A stretch of DNA of 64,000 nt from an uncultured Acetatifactor sp. (GCA_910578815.1 CAJTSE010000005.1:1-64000); one strand, 5' to 3'. Positions 50,292 to 59,893 are shown, counted from the stretch's first letter. The notes: generated by a model from the letters alone, not told the origin. Numbers and translations are program-made.

Positions 50292-51989
50292 TTGAAAATA
50301 TGTATTATAGCGGAAGGATGCTACCCTTATGTGGTGGGCGGCGTATCCAGCTGGATTCACAGTATGATAAAAGCGTTTCCGCAGGTGGAGTTTGTGGTGC
50401 TGGCCATCATCTCCAATCGTTCTCAGAGCGGGAAGTTTACCTATGAACTGCCGGATAATCTCACGGAAGTATATGAGGCATATCTGGAGGATTTTGACTG
50501 GGGACGTAAACGTAAAAGCGGTAAGAGGACCAGTTTAAATAAAGAGGAATACCGTGCGCTTCGGAGTATTCTACTGGATGAGGATGTTGACTGGGATACC
50601 ATATTTTCTATGTTCCAGAAAAAACATTTTTCAGTAGATGATCTGCTAATGGGGGCGGATTTTCTAAATATTGTAAAGGAATGTTATCAGAGAAGGTATC
50701 CGCTTATTGTTTTTTCGGATTTTCTCTGGACCATGCGCTCCATTTATATGCCTCTTTTCCTGATTTTGCAGACACCCTTGCCAAAAGCGGATATTTATCA
50801 TTGTGTTGCTACCGGATATGCTGGAGTACTGGGCAGCATGGCCAAGCATTTTTACCGAAGCGGTCTTTTGATTTCGGAGCATGGGATCTACACCAGAGAG
50901 AGGGAGGAAGAGCTGCTGAAGGCAAACTGGGTGGAGGGCATTTATAAGAATGTCTGGATTGACCAGTTCAGAAAGATGTCACGGCTGGCTTATGAGAGAG
51001 CGGATAAGGTTACCTGCCTGTACGAGCATGCCAGGCAGCTTCAGCTGGGCCTGGGCTGCAGGGAGGAAAAAACGAAAGTCACTCCAAACGGCATTGACAT
51101 AAGCCGCTTTGCCGATCTACCGGGGAAACAGCCGGAGGATCAAGGTTACATTAATATTGGGGCAGTGCTGAGAGTTGCGCCTATAAAGGACGTAAAGACC
51201 ATGATCAGGGCCTTTGCTTTTGCAAAGGAACAAAACCCGGCGCTGAAACTGTGGATCATGGGTCCTTTGGATGAGGACAAGGATTATGCGGAAGAATGCT
51301 TTCAGCTGGTGGAGGCCATGCACGTAAAGGATGTGATCTTTACAGGGCGTATTGATGTAAGGGAATATTTGGGGCGAATGGACTTTACGATTTTAACCAG
51401 TATCAGTGAGGGGCAGCCTTTAACGATCCTGGAGGGCTATGCTGCCGGGAAGCCGGCGATTGCCACGGATGTGGGAAACTGTCGCGGCCTGATTTACGGA
51501 GAGGGAGATGGACTGGGAGCAGCAGGAATTTTAACCCACATTATGAATGTGGAAGAGATCACGGCAGCCATTCGGGAGCTGGCAGGTTCATCCAGGCTGC
51601 GCAGAACCATGGGGGAATGCGGCTATGCCAGATTGAAAAAAGGTTATCAGCTGGGCCAGATGATCGAGACTTATCAAGAGCTGTATCGGGATATTGGCTG
51701 GGAGTACGGAAAGATCTGGCCGGGAGAGGAAGAGGCGGACGATTACGGAAAAGATGCAGGGGTTTACGAGGCGGACGACTACGGGAAAGAAACAGGAATC
51801 TTCGAGTCGGACGGTGATGGGGACGAAGCCGGGAAAACTTCGGATCAGGACTGCAGTGCAGACACCTTGGGGGAGGATTTCGATGAGGAAGGCTTCAGCC
51901 TGGAGGATTTTAACGGCAAGGGTATTGACGAGCCGAATTTTGATATAACGGATTTGGATGCGGATGATTTTGACATCAAGAATCTATGA
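50292..51989 (+). CDS. pelF: PelF glycosyltransferase with long acidic tail
   Basis: Cytoplasmic GT4 glycosyltransferase that polymerises Pel from UDP-N-acetylhexosamine. The N terminus CYPYVVGGVSSWIHSMI, the donor-site SEGQPLTILEGYAAGKPAIA with its E-x7-E pair, and the NGID motif (KVTPNGIDISRF) identify PelF. Residues 1-470 are the usual enzyme. Residues ~475-565 are an added, very acidic tail with repeats (EADDYGKDAGVYEADDYGKE) ending DADDFDIKNL. The start is a TTG at 50292 with GAGAGGAAA upstream. The DDFDI end is also found on the membrane protein encoded at 42370-44019. Confidence 0.92.
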   Translation: MKICIIAEGCYPYVVGGVSSWIHSMIKAFPQVEFVVLAIISNRSQSGKFTYELPDNLTEVYEAYLEDFDWGRKRKSGKRTSLNKEEYRALRSILLDEDVDWDTIFSMFQKKHFSVDDLLMGADFLNIVKECYQRRYPLIVFSDFLWTMRSIYMPLFLILQTPLPKADIYHCVATGYAGVLGSMAKHFYRSGLLISEHGIYTREREEELLKANWVEGIYKNVWIDQFRKMSRLAYERADKVTCLYEHARQLQLGLGCREEKTKVTPNGIDISRFADLPGKQPEDQGYINIGAVLRVAPIKDVKTMIRAFAFAKEQNPALKLWIMGPLDEDKDYAEECFQLVEAMHVKDVIFTGRIDVREYLGRMDFTILTSISEGQPLTILEGYAAGKPAIATDVGNCRGLIYGEGDGLGAAGILTHIMNVEEITAAIRELAGSSRLRRTMGECGYARLKKGYQLGQMIETYQELYRDIGWEYGKIWPGEEEADDYGKDAGVYEADDYGKETGIFESDGDGDEAGKTSDQDCSADTLGEDFDEEGFSLEDFNGKGIDEPNFDITDLDADDFDIKNL

Positions 51990-52021
51990 TGTGGAGAAAA
52001 GCTTGTTAAAGGAGGGCAGCC

Positions 52022-53665
52022 ATGGCAGGCATTGGGGTGAGACTCAACCGAATATTCAGCAAAAATACGATCACCACTAATCTGATCGGATTCGGCTACA
52101 GCATGGTGATAACCATAGCACCCATGTTTTTGGTAATCGGGGCGGTGCTTATCATGCAGCAGCTCCTGGGCTATACAAAGATTGATTATGCTTCCAGAGA
52201 ATTGTGTTCCTGTACGGTATTGTATATCTTTATCTTTTCCCTGACGACGGCGGCGCCCTTTAACGCGGTGCTTTCCAAGTATCTTTCTGATGTGATTTAT
52301 AATGAGAACTATGAGGATATTCTGCCTTGCTATTATGTGGGATTGATGATGAATATTCTGTTGAGCAGCATTGTGGGGATTCCTTTCTGCATTCGGGAGT
52401 ATTTGCTGGGCGTGGAGCTTATGTATGTCTTTATCAGCTATCTGGGATATGTCGGACTGGTGCTGGTGTTTTATTCCATGCTGTATCTCTCTATCTGTAA
52501 GGATTACAAGAAAATTTCCTTCTTTTTCCTGATTGGCATGGTGGTATCCATTCTGTTGTCCCTGATGCTGGTATGGCTGTTAAAAGTAAGTGTTATATAT
52601 GCTATGTTGATTTCTCTGGATATAGGATTTCTGGTGATTGGCTGCCTGGAGCTGGCACTTGTAAAAAGCTATTTCAGGCATAACAGCGGGAAATATCGGG
52701 AGGTGCTGGAATATTTCAAAAGTCATTGGCAGCTTATGATCACAAACACCCTTTATACTGTGGGAATGTATATTCACAATTTTGTTTTTTGGTCTACAGA
52801 CATGAGGATGGAAGTAAAGGGCGGGTTTGTCTGTATGCCCACCTACGATATGGCTACCTGTCTTGCCATGCTTACTAATATTACGGCCAGCATGATCTTT
52901 ATTTCCAGGGTGGAGATGCACTTTCGCGAGCGGTACAAGGCATATTCCGAGGCGGTGATCGGCGGCAGGGGAGCGGATATTCAGGATGCGAAAAAAATGA
53001 TGTTTGGCCAGTTGGCGGAGGAATTAATGAATCTGACACGTCTGCAGTTTATCGTGTCAGTGGTAGTTTTTTTCGTATTTTATATTTTGCTTCCCAAGAT
53101 CGGGTTTGGCGGGCAGATCATGCGGATCTATCCTTGTCTGGCGGCGGGTTATTTCATCTTGTTTATTATGTATGCGGCTATTATTTTTCAGTACTATTTT
53201 AATGATATGACCGGGGCCATGATGACCTCTGTCACCTTCTGCGGAGTGACCGCTGCGGTGAGCTTTTTAGCCACACACTTAAGTCCGCTTTGGTACGGTG
53301 CAGGGGTGGCTGCAGGCTCCTTTGCCGGCTGGGTGGTAGCGTATCATAGGTTACGCAAGATGGAGAAAACGCTGGATGTGCATATATTCTGTAATGGCAG
53401 CATTTTAAAACGGGGGAGGGGAAGAAAGCCTTCCAATCTGGTATACGTGAGGAATGGGCCCGGACAGGAAAACCATGGAGCCGGGGGGCATATTGGCGGT
53501 GGACACGGAAATGCAGGCGGGCGTGGAAATACAGACAGAAACGAAAAGGCAGACAAACACGGAAAAGAAGACAGACGCGCAAGTACGGTAAGACGTGAGA
53601 GGACGGCTAAAAAGCAGGAAGCGTCAGAGTCAAAAGTGCAAATCGGACAAATGGGGGGGGCGTAA
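52022..53665 (+). CDS. pelG: PelG-like membrane transporter with basic tail
   Basis: Polytopic MOP-family-like membrane protein of 547 aa with about 12 helices up to residue ~450. It corresponds to PelG, which with PelF, PelD and PelE moves Pel across the membrane. MAGIGVRLNRIFSKNTITTN, SLTTAAPFNAVLSKYLSD and IFQYYFNDMTGAMMTSVTF are family-like blocks. A basic Gly/His/Arg/Lys-rich tail (~455-547) is extra and low complexity. Its charge is opposite to that of the PelF tail. AAAGGAGG precedes the ATG. Confidence 0.92.
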   Translation: MAGIGVRLNRIFSKNTITTNLIGFGYSMVITIAPMFLVIGAVLIMQQLLGYTKIDYASRELCSCTVLYIFIFSLTTAAPFNAVLSKYLSDVIYNENYEDILPCYYVGLMMNILLSSIVGIPFCIREYLLGVELMYVFISYLGYVGLVLVFYSMLYLSICKDYKKISFFFLIGMVVSILLSLMLVWLLKVSVIYAMLISLDIGFLVIGCLELALVKSYFRHNSGKYREVLEYFKSHWQLMITNTLYTVGMYIHNFVFWSTDMRMEVKGGFVCMPTYDMATCLAMLTNITASMIFISRVEMHFRERYKAYSEAVIGGRGADIQDAKKMMFGQLAEELMNLTRLQFIVSVVVFFVFYILLPKIGFGGQIMRIYPCLAAGYFILFIMYAAIIFQYYFNDMTGAMMTSVTFCGVTAAVSFLATHLSPLWYGAGVAAGSFAGWVVAYHRLRKMEKTLDVHIFCNGSILKRGRGRKPSNLVYVRNGPGQENHGAGGHIGGGHGNAGGRGNTDRNEKADKHGKEDRRASTVRRERTAKKQEASESKVQIGQMGGA

Positions 53666-53668
53666 AAG

Positions 53669-54055
53669 ATGGAAACAGGAGATTGGTTGCGGGTCATTAT
53701 TTGTGTCGGCGGCGTGATGTTTTTGGGAATTACTCTGTCTTCCCTGGCAAAAAGGAGGATGACGGAGCCTTTCTGTCTGGCATGGGGAATTATCAGCATT
53801 GCTTTGATTTTGGCAGGAATACTGCTGCGTCCTTCCATGTGGAATCGTTATATCAGCTTCGCAGGTATGCTCTTGGTGCTGCTTGTGGGCTTCGCCGTGA
53901 TCTATATCGCGTTCTTTGTCAGTACTAAGGTGTCCGAGCTGATGCGAAAGAATCAGGAGCTTGCCATGCAGGTATCTCTTTTAAACTGGGAGAAAGACGA
54001 ATTGTGGAAGAAACTTAACGAGCTGGCAGGGCAGGTGGAGGAAAAATCCGTATGA
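53669..54055 (+). CDS. DUF2304 small membrane protein
   Basis: Protein of 128 aa with three membrane helices (about residues 7-24, 36-52 and 62-85) and a C-terminal coiled coil (VSELMRKNQELAMQ to EKDELWKKLNELAGQ). This is the DUF2304 layout; members often accompany GT2 enzymes in surface glycan loci. It starts 3 bases after the pelG stop, and its stop overlaps the next start (ATGA), so it is in the same transcript. Confidence 0.85.
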   Translation: METGDWLRVIICVGGVMFLGITLSSLAKRRMTEPFCLAWGIISIALILAGILLRPSMWNRYISFAGMLLVLLVGFAVIYIAFFVSTKVSELMRKNQELAMQVSLLNWEKDELWKKLNELAGQVEEKSV

Positions 54056-55254
54056 AGAAACTTTTGTTTGTGATCAATACTCTTGGGCAGGCCGGGGCGG
54101 AGACGGCGCTCCTAAATCTGCTGAAGAAAATAGATCCGGAGAGGTATGAAATTTCTCTTTATGTACTGATGGGCCAGGGGGAGATGGTCAGCGAAGTTCC
54201 CCAGTATGTAAGGCTGTTAAATAACTCCTTTTGTGAAAGCCCCGTCTTAAGCAGCGAGGGGAGAAGGCTGATGGTACGCCGGATTTTGAAAGCGGCTTTT
54301 CGCAGAGGCACAGTTTTCAGGCTGCTGCCTTATCTGTTTCGGAACTTTTTTTCCATGGCAGGAAAAAAGCGAATTCAGACGGACAAGCTTCTGTGGAGAC
54401 TGTTATCCGATGGGGGACAGCGCTTTGACGAAAAGTTTGACCTGGCGGTGGCTTATTTGGAGGGAGGCTCTGCTTATTATGTGGCAGATCATGTGAAGGC
54501 AGGAAAAAAGGCCGCTTTTGTGCATATTGATTATGAAATGGCAGGTTACAGTCGAGAGCTGGATAAGGACTGTTATTTGAATTTTGACAGAATATATGCG
54601 GTTTCGGATGAGGCAAAAATTTCCTTTGAAAAGGTATATCCGGAGTGCAAAGGAAAATGCAGTTTTTTCCCCAATCTGCTGGATGTTGAGGGAATCCGTG
54701 CAAAGGCGGCCTGTCCCGGAGGCTTTGCCGATGATTTCAAGGGGATCAGGATTCTGACGGTGGGACGGCTTGTCACACAAAAAGCTTATGATATTGCAAT
54801 GGATGCCATGAGCCTGTTAAAGGAAAAGGGAGTGCAGGCACGGTGGTATGTTTTGGGCGAGGGGGATCAGAGGGGTGCATTGGAGGAAAAGAGGCGGCAT
54901 CTCGGTTTGGAAGAGGATTTTCTGCTGCCGGGAGCCATGAAAAATCCTTATCCTTTTTTTGCACAGGCGGATATTTATGTCCATGCCACCAGATTTGAGG
55001 GAAAGAGCATTGCCATCCAGGAGGCGCAGATTTTGGGAAAAGCGATCCTGGTTTCGGACTGCAACGGTAACAGAGAGCAGGTGACGAGCGGGGTGGACGG
55101 TTTGTTCTGTCAGCTTACGCCGGAGAGTATATGTGAAGGAATTCAGAGGCTGATAGATGATGAAGGACTGCGTCTTATGCTTGGCAGAAAGGCATCGGAG
55201 CGCTCCTTTGGGGGCAGGGAAAAGCTGGAAGAGCTGCTGAGGCTTGCAAATTAA
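54052..55254 (+). CDS. GT4 family glycosyltransferase
   Basis: Glycosyltransferase of 400 aa, GT-B fold. The N terminus INTLGQAGAETALLNLLKKI is typical of acceptor binding, and the donor site shows ILTVGRLVTQKAYDIAMDAM and ATRFEGKSIAIQEAQILGKA with the Glu pair. It is cytoplasmic, with a basic amphipathic stretch around residues 80-105 that could associate with membranes. Sugar specificity cannot be read. It is coupled to the DUF2304 gene and followed 35 bases later by a GT2 enzyme. Confidence 0.92.
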   Translation: MKKLLFVINTLGQAGAETALLNLLKKIDPERYEISLYVLMGQGEMVSEVPQYVRLLNNSFCESPVLSSEGRRLMVRRILKAAFRRGTVFRLLPYLFRNFFSMAGKKRIQTDKLLWRLLSDGGQRFDEKFDLAVAYLEGGSAYYVADHVKAGKKAAFVHIDYEMAGYSRELDKDCYLNFDRIYAVSDEAKISFEKVYPECKGKCSFFPNLLDVEGIRAKAACPGGFADDFKGIRILTVGRLVTQKAYDIAMDAMSLLKEKGVQARWYVLGEGDQRGALEEKRRHLGLEEDFLLPGAMKNPYPFFAQADIYVHATRFEGKSIAIQEAQILGKAILVSDCNGNREQVTSGVDGLFCQLTPESICEGIQRLIDDEGLRLMLGRKASERSFGGREKLEELLRLAN

Positions 55255-55289
55255 ACACAGGAGAAATAAGGCAGCATGGGGGAAAGACA

Positions 55290-56048
55290 ATGGAAGAAAA
55301 AAGATGTAAGGATCTGCTGATTATTATTCCAGCCTATAACGAAGAGAAGAATATAGGCGATACACTGGAGGGATTAAAAGCGGCAGGCATTTTCGAATGG
55401 GCGGACATTCTGGTCATGAATGATGCTTCCAAAGACCGGACGGAGGAGATCGTGCGTCAGCATGGCTGCCAGGTGGTGACGCATGTGTATAACTTAGGTT
55501 ACGGCAGCGGATTGCAAATCGGGTACAAATATGCGGTGCGTAAAGGCTATGAATATGTGATCCAGATGGATGCGGACGGACAGCATGCAGTGAGCAATGT
55601 GAAAAAGATTTATGACCGGCTGCTTGCGAAGGATGGAGAAGGGGAAGGGCCGGACATTGTGCTGGGATCACGATTTGTAAAGGGCAGTGAGACATATCCT
55701 GTCTCGCCGGTAAAAAAAATAGCGTACAGTTTCTTTCGGCTGTTGATCCGGATGGGGACGGGCAGAAAAATCAAGGATCCTACCACGGGACTGCAGGGCT
55801 TAAGCAGACGGGCCTTTTCCTATTATGCCGGATATACCCATTTTGACGATCAGTACCCGGATGCCAATATGATTATGCAGATGCTGCTCCTGGGCTATAA
55901 GGTGGAGGAAATGCCGGCATTGATGTTTGCAAGACATGAGGGCGTCAGTATGCACCACGGGATAAAGCCTTTCATATATATGTTCCGCATGATTTATTCC
56001 ATTATTGCGGTTTGGCTGCGAATCAGGCTGTTCCATTTTTCATCATAG
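55290..56048 (+). CDS. GT2 family glycosyltransferase
   Basis: Family 2 transferase of 252 aa. IIIPAYNEEKNIGDTLEGL, VMNDASKDRTEEIV and the metal motif MDADGQHA are clear. The DPTTGLQGLSRRAFSYYAG and MQMLLLGYKVEEMPALM blocks are typical of DPM1-like enzymes that pair with DUF2304 proteins. No C-terminal membrane hairpin comparable with the enzyme at 41404 is present, only a short hydrophobic end (MIYSIIAVWLRIRLF). It probably loads a polyprenyl carrier for the locus. Confidence 0.92.
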   Translation: MEEKRCKDLLIIIPAYNEEKNIGDTLEGLKAAGIFEWADILVMNDASKDRTEEIVRQHGCQVVTHVYNLGYGSGLQIGYKYAVRKGYEYVIQMDADGQHAVSNVKKIYDRLLAKDGEGEGPDIVLGSRFVKGSETYPVSPVKKIAYSFFRLLIRMGTGRKIKDPTTGLQGLSRRAFSYYAGYTHFDDQYPDANMIMQMLLLGYKVEEMPALMFARHEGVSMHHGIKPFIYMFRMIYSIIAVWLRIRLFHFSS

Positions 56049-56087
56049 ATTTTTCATAAGAAATGATTAACAGAAAGGGGCGCAGAT

Positions 56088-57404
56088 ATGGGCATTTTTA
56101 ACAGAAAAAGCAAGTCAGATTCCGGCTGGGAGCTGAAGTCCGCTAATCTTGCCGAGCGCATTGAGAATGTCTGCAATCCCTGCAGAGGCTGGTATCAAAT
56201 TCATACTTTTTTAGCGGATGCAGAGCCGGATTTCGAAGAGCTGGAATGGTGTCTGGACAGGAAGGATACCCTGGCGCTGGTCTTTTTGGATATTGGAGCG
56301 TTCAGGGACAGGAATCTGGATCCAGCAGCCCTGGACAGAATGGGGAGGATTCTGGACTTTTTTCGTGAGAACGGTTATGATATGATCTTAAGGGTGGCAT
56401 ATGATCATCAGGGAAAGGCTGTGGAGAGGGAGCCTTATTTCTGGGATCAGGTGAAGGCGCATATGAGGCAGGTGGGGGAACTCCTGGAAGCGAAGGGGGA
56501 AGGCGTTTTTGTATATCAGGGGCTGCTGACGGGCAACTGGGGAGAAATGCACACAACCCGTTTTCAGGATGAGAGGAAACGAAAGGAGCTTTGGCAGATT
56601 CTAAGGGAATATCTGCCGGAGAGAACTTATGCTGCCGTGAGGCGTCCAGCATATTGGCGGCAGTTGAATGAAGAGGGGGCGGACAGGAAATTTGCAGGCC
56701 CGGCTATGGGCCTGTTTGATGATGCCATGTTTGCCTCCGGGGATCATTTGGGAACCTTTGGAACGCTGAATCGTGAAAACGGCTGGGGAGAAGCCTGGAA
56801 TCGGGAGTCAGAGCTCGACTTTGAGGAAGAGCTGTGTAACTGGGTGCCAAACGGGGGTGAAGCTGTTTTCGGGGATAGGATGGCGGAGCAGCTGACGTCA
56901 AAGTTTGTGGAGGATACTCTGCGCAGAATGCGAGTTACCTATTTGAATAAGGTCTATGATTCCGGAATATTGGATCTCTGGAAGCAGTGGAAATATGAGG
57001 GGGCGGAGGGATGGAACGGGAAAAGCCTGTATGATTATATCGGTGCGCACCTGGGTTATCGCCTGGTGATCAGGAGCGTGAAGTTTCAGCCGCTGCGGGC
57101 AGGAGACAGCGGGAGAATTGAAATTACCGTAGAAAATACGGGATTTGCTTCGCTATATCAGGAGGCGGAATTTTGGCTGGAGGGCAGGGACGGCCTGCGG
57201 TGGCTTCTGAAAGCAGAGGGAAAGAATCGGGAAGCGGTCTGGAACAGCAGGGAAACCAGAATTTTATCCTGCAATATACCACTGGCGCCCATGGAGCTTT
57301 GGATTTTGGGAAACAGGAAGGCGGACGGAAGGCGTATCCGTTTTGCCAACGGCTGTGACGGAGACGGAAGAACGCGGATCGGGGAGTTAATAAACGTCCA
57401 TTGA
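56088..57404 (+). CDS. DUF4832/DUF4874 protein without export signal
   Basis: Protein of 438 aa with an N-terminal DUF4874-like barrel (NPCRGWYQIHTF, LVFLDIGAFRD, MILRVAYDHQG) and a C-terminal beta domain of DUF4832 type (IEITVENTGFASLYQEAEFW). YQGLLTGNWGEMHTTRF holds a Trp-Gly-Glu motif also found in the gene at 59890, so this Glu is a catalytic candidate. The fold order resembles glycoside hydrolases, but no activity is known to me. It has no signal peptide or membrane helix, unlike its relative downstream. AAAGGGGCG precedes the ATG. Confidence 0.8.
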   Translation: MGIFNRKSKSDSGWELKSANLAERIENVCNPCRGWYQIHTFLADAEPDFEELEWCLDRKDTLALVFLDIGAFRDRNLDPAALDRMGRILDFFRENGYDMILRVAYDHQGKAVEREPYFWDQVKAHMRQVGELLEAKGEGVFVYQGLLTGNWGEMHTTRFQDERKRKELWQILREYLPERTYAAVRRPAYWRQLNEEGADRKFAGPAMGLFDDAMFASGDHLGTFGTLNRENGWGEAWNRESELDFEEELCNWVPNGGEAVFGDRMAEQLTSKFVEDTLRRMRVTYLNKVYDSGILDLWKQWKYEGAEGWNGKSLYDYIGAHLGYRLVIRSVKFQPLRAGDSGRIEITVENTGFASLYQEAEFWLEGRDGLRWLLKAEGKNREAVWNSRETRILSCNIPLAPMELWILGNRKADGRRIRFANGCDGDGRTRIGELINVH

Positions 57405-57436
57405 TGAAAAAACCCTAAGGAAGGGTGTGAAAAAAA

Positions 57437-59893
57437 TTGGTTACTTGGTATTGGGCAGCGGAATATAGTAAGGTACTGGCGGGATATATCTTTTTGATGT
57501 TTATCTGGCCCCTTTTTATGCTGCGTAAATATCTGAGGGGCCGTTCCACCGTGTTTTGCTTTGCCTTTTGTATTACCTTTCAGCCTGTGCTGGTCAATAC
57601 GGCGGTGCTTTTACTGGGGCTCGTACACCTGTTGAATCCGTGGATTTTCCGCGGGCTGTTTTACATTCCGTTTTTCATTGAGTTTTGGAAATGGCTTGGC
57701 TGGGGAAAGAAGGAAGGGCGCAATTTAAAGCATCTGCTAAACGGAACCTATGGAATCAAGCTGTTTTGTCATAATGGACTATGCGGTGCGGGAAGGAGAA
57801 TTCGGGGATTTTTCCGTATGGTAAAGGCCAGGCTCCACACCCATTGGTGGGAATACGGGCTGTTGCTGGTGGTTATTGTTTTCGGAATGATTTATTTTTC
57901 CTGGGGAGCTTTTCAGGATTATTCTTATGGCTTTGGTGATATGTATACCCATCATTCCTGGATTTACGGCCTGATCCAGGGGCAGATTTTTTCCGCGGGA
58001 GTGTACCCGGAGGGAGTTCACTGTTTTATTTACGGACTGCATGTTTTGTTTGGAATTCGTGTCTACAGCATCATGTTATTTCTGCAGCCCGTACATGTGG
58101 CGATATTTCTGCTGTCGGTTTATATTCTGCTGAAGGAGGTGTTTCACTGGAAGTATACGCCCATATTTACGCTGGCGGCTTTTCTTACCATAGATGTGGT
58201 GTGTATAGATGCGGTCTACAGTATGTCCAGGCTGCAGTGGATGCTGCCACAGGAGTTCGGCCTGTATACGCCTTTTTTATGTGCGGCTTTCCTGATCCGC
58301 TATCTGGGGACGGAAAAAAGAATGGCCTTTCGGGGAAAACTGACAAAGGGGTATTGGGATGAAAATCTTTTGGTATTTGCCCTTTCTCTGTCTGCATCCC
58401 TTACCATTCATTTTTATCCTACCATCATGGCCTTTTTCCTTTGTCTGGCCTTTGTGCCCCTGCATATGAGAAAGATATTTTCCGGGAAACGGTTTATTCC
58501 GCTGGCAGCGGCGGCTGTTGCCGGCATCGTGGTGGCGGTACTGCCCATGGGCGGGGCGCTGGCGTCGGGCATCGAATTTCAGGGCTCCATCGGCTGGGCC
58601 ATGAGTGTCATCGACGGCACGGAGGGACAGCCCCAGGACGCACCGGAGCCTGTGGAGACGGCAGCCCCGGAGGGGGCCGCTTCATCCTCTGAAGGCGGAG
58701 TGCCGGGAGCGGAGGCCTTACCGGACGGCGGAGCAAATTCTTCGGAGCAGGGGGTACAGCAGGGCGCGTCCGGGCAGGAAGGGGAAGCAGTCCCGCAGGA
58801 GCCCAGAGAACCCCTGGGCAACCGGGTGAAACGGATTCTGTCAGGGATTGGGCCCGCTTTGCATAGGAAGGCTCTTGCCATGTATAAGGCGGGATATGAG
58901 ACACTGTACGGGCAGGATCGTGCCGTCTGGATTATAGGAGCCACGGCGCTTGCATTTGCAATCTGGCTGTTTATAAGGTTTATTCTGACCCTTGCAGGGT
59001 TGTTATTTCGAAAAAAGAAAATCAGCCGGACAGGCTTTGACGGGTATTTTTCCATTGCTCTGGCATCGGCGATTTTTATGGGAATGTACTGCGCAAACAG
59101 TATCGGACTGCCATCCCTGATTGCCGGGTCCAGGCTGTGTACCACAATCCAGATGCTGATTCTGGCCATGATGCTGGTGCCCGTTGATCTGGTATTTACC
59201 GTGCTGCATCTGATGATCTGCGAGGGGATTTTAAAGGTGGTGTCGGCATTTGTAACGGCCGGAATTTATGCGGGGACTGTACTGACGGGGAATTTCCACG
59301 GATTTTTGTATTATGAGCTGACCAGGTTTAACGGTGCGGTGCTTTGTACGGATTCCATTATCAGTACACTGCCGCAGTACAGCTATACCATTGTTTCACC
59401 TGTTGATGAGCTGTATCAGATGATACAATACGGCTGGCATGAAGAGCTGCTGAACTTTGTAAATGAGAGTCAGACGGCGGAATATCGCGTACCGGCGGAG
59501 CATTTATTTATCTTTGTGGAGAAGACGCCCATAGAATATGCACAGAGCCATTTCTTTACGGGGCCGGAATGGCTGGCCTGCGAGAGGTATCCTGAGTATT
59601 ACAATTCTTATGTAAGCCAGTGTCCGGGGATTACCACATCTAAGCTGCTTGGAGATGAGGAAATGACCGGAACCAGGTATCAGTTCGAACTGAAGGCCAG
59701 TGTCTATTCCATTTTAGGAGTGCGGACTTTGGTGGAATCCCTGGCATATAAGTGGTGCCAGAAGTTTGCGGAGCTGTATCCGGGAGAATTGCAGACCTAT
59801 TATGAGGACGAGCATTTTGTCTGTTATTATATTAAGCAGAATCCACAGAGCCTTTATCAGCTGGGCATTCTGTATCAAGGTGAGGAAGAGTGA
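57437..59893 (+). CDS. Large multi-pass membrane protein, GT-C-like
   Basis: Membrane protein of 818 aa with about 12-14 helices. QDYSYGFGDMYTHHSWIYGL after the third or fourth helix recalls the acidic catalytic loop of GT-C glycosyltransferases. A Glu/Pro/Gly-rich linker (about residues 395-455) interrupts the helices. The ~180 C-terminal residues are largely soluble and extracellular-looking (DELYQMIQYGWHEELLNFV). It starts with TTG at 57437; the ribosome site AAGGAAGGGTG lies in a small hairpin. It sits between two DUF4832 genes. Possible role: adding a sugar outside the membrane. Confidence 0.7.
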   Translation: MVTWYWAAEYSKVLAGYIFLMFIWPLFMLRKYLRGRSTVFCFAFCITFQPVLVNTAVLLLGLVHLLNPWIFRGLFYIPFFIEFWKWLGWGKKEGRNLKHLLNGTYGIKLFCHNGLCGAGRRIRGFFRMVKARLHTHWWEYGLLLVVIVFGMIYFSWGAFQDYSYGFGDMYTHHSWIYGLIQGQIFSAGVYPEGVHCFIYGLHVLFGIRVYSIMLFLQPVHVAIFLLSVYILLKEVFHWKYTPIFTLAAFLTIDVVCIDAVYSMSRLQWMLPQEFGLYTPFLCAAFLIRYLGTEKRMAFRGKLTKGYWDENLLVFALSLSASLTIHFYPTIMAFFLCLAFVPLHMRKIFSGKRFIPLAAAAVAGIVVAVLPMGGALASGIEFQGSIGWAMSVIDGTEGQPQDAPEPVETAAPEGAASSSEGGVPGAEALPDGGANSSEQGVQQGASGQEGEAVPQEPREPLGNRVKRILSGIGPALHRKALAMYKAGYETLYGQDRAVWIIGATALAFAIWLFIRFILTLAGLLFRKKKISRTGFDGYFSIALASAIFMGMYCANSIGLPSLIAGSRLCTTIQMLILAMMLVPVDLVFTVLHLMICEGILKVVSAFVTAGIYAGTVLTGNFHGFLYYELTRFNGAVLCTDSIISTLPQYSYTIVSPVDELYQMIQYGWHEELLNFVNESQTAEYRVPAEHLFIFVEKTPIEYAQSHFFTGPEWLACERYPEYYNSYVSQCPGITTSKLLGDEEMTGTRYQFELKASVYSILGVRTLVESLAYKWCQKFAELYPGELQTYYEDEHFVCYYIKQNPQSLYQLGILYQGEEE

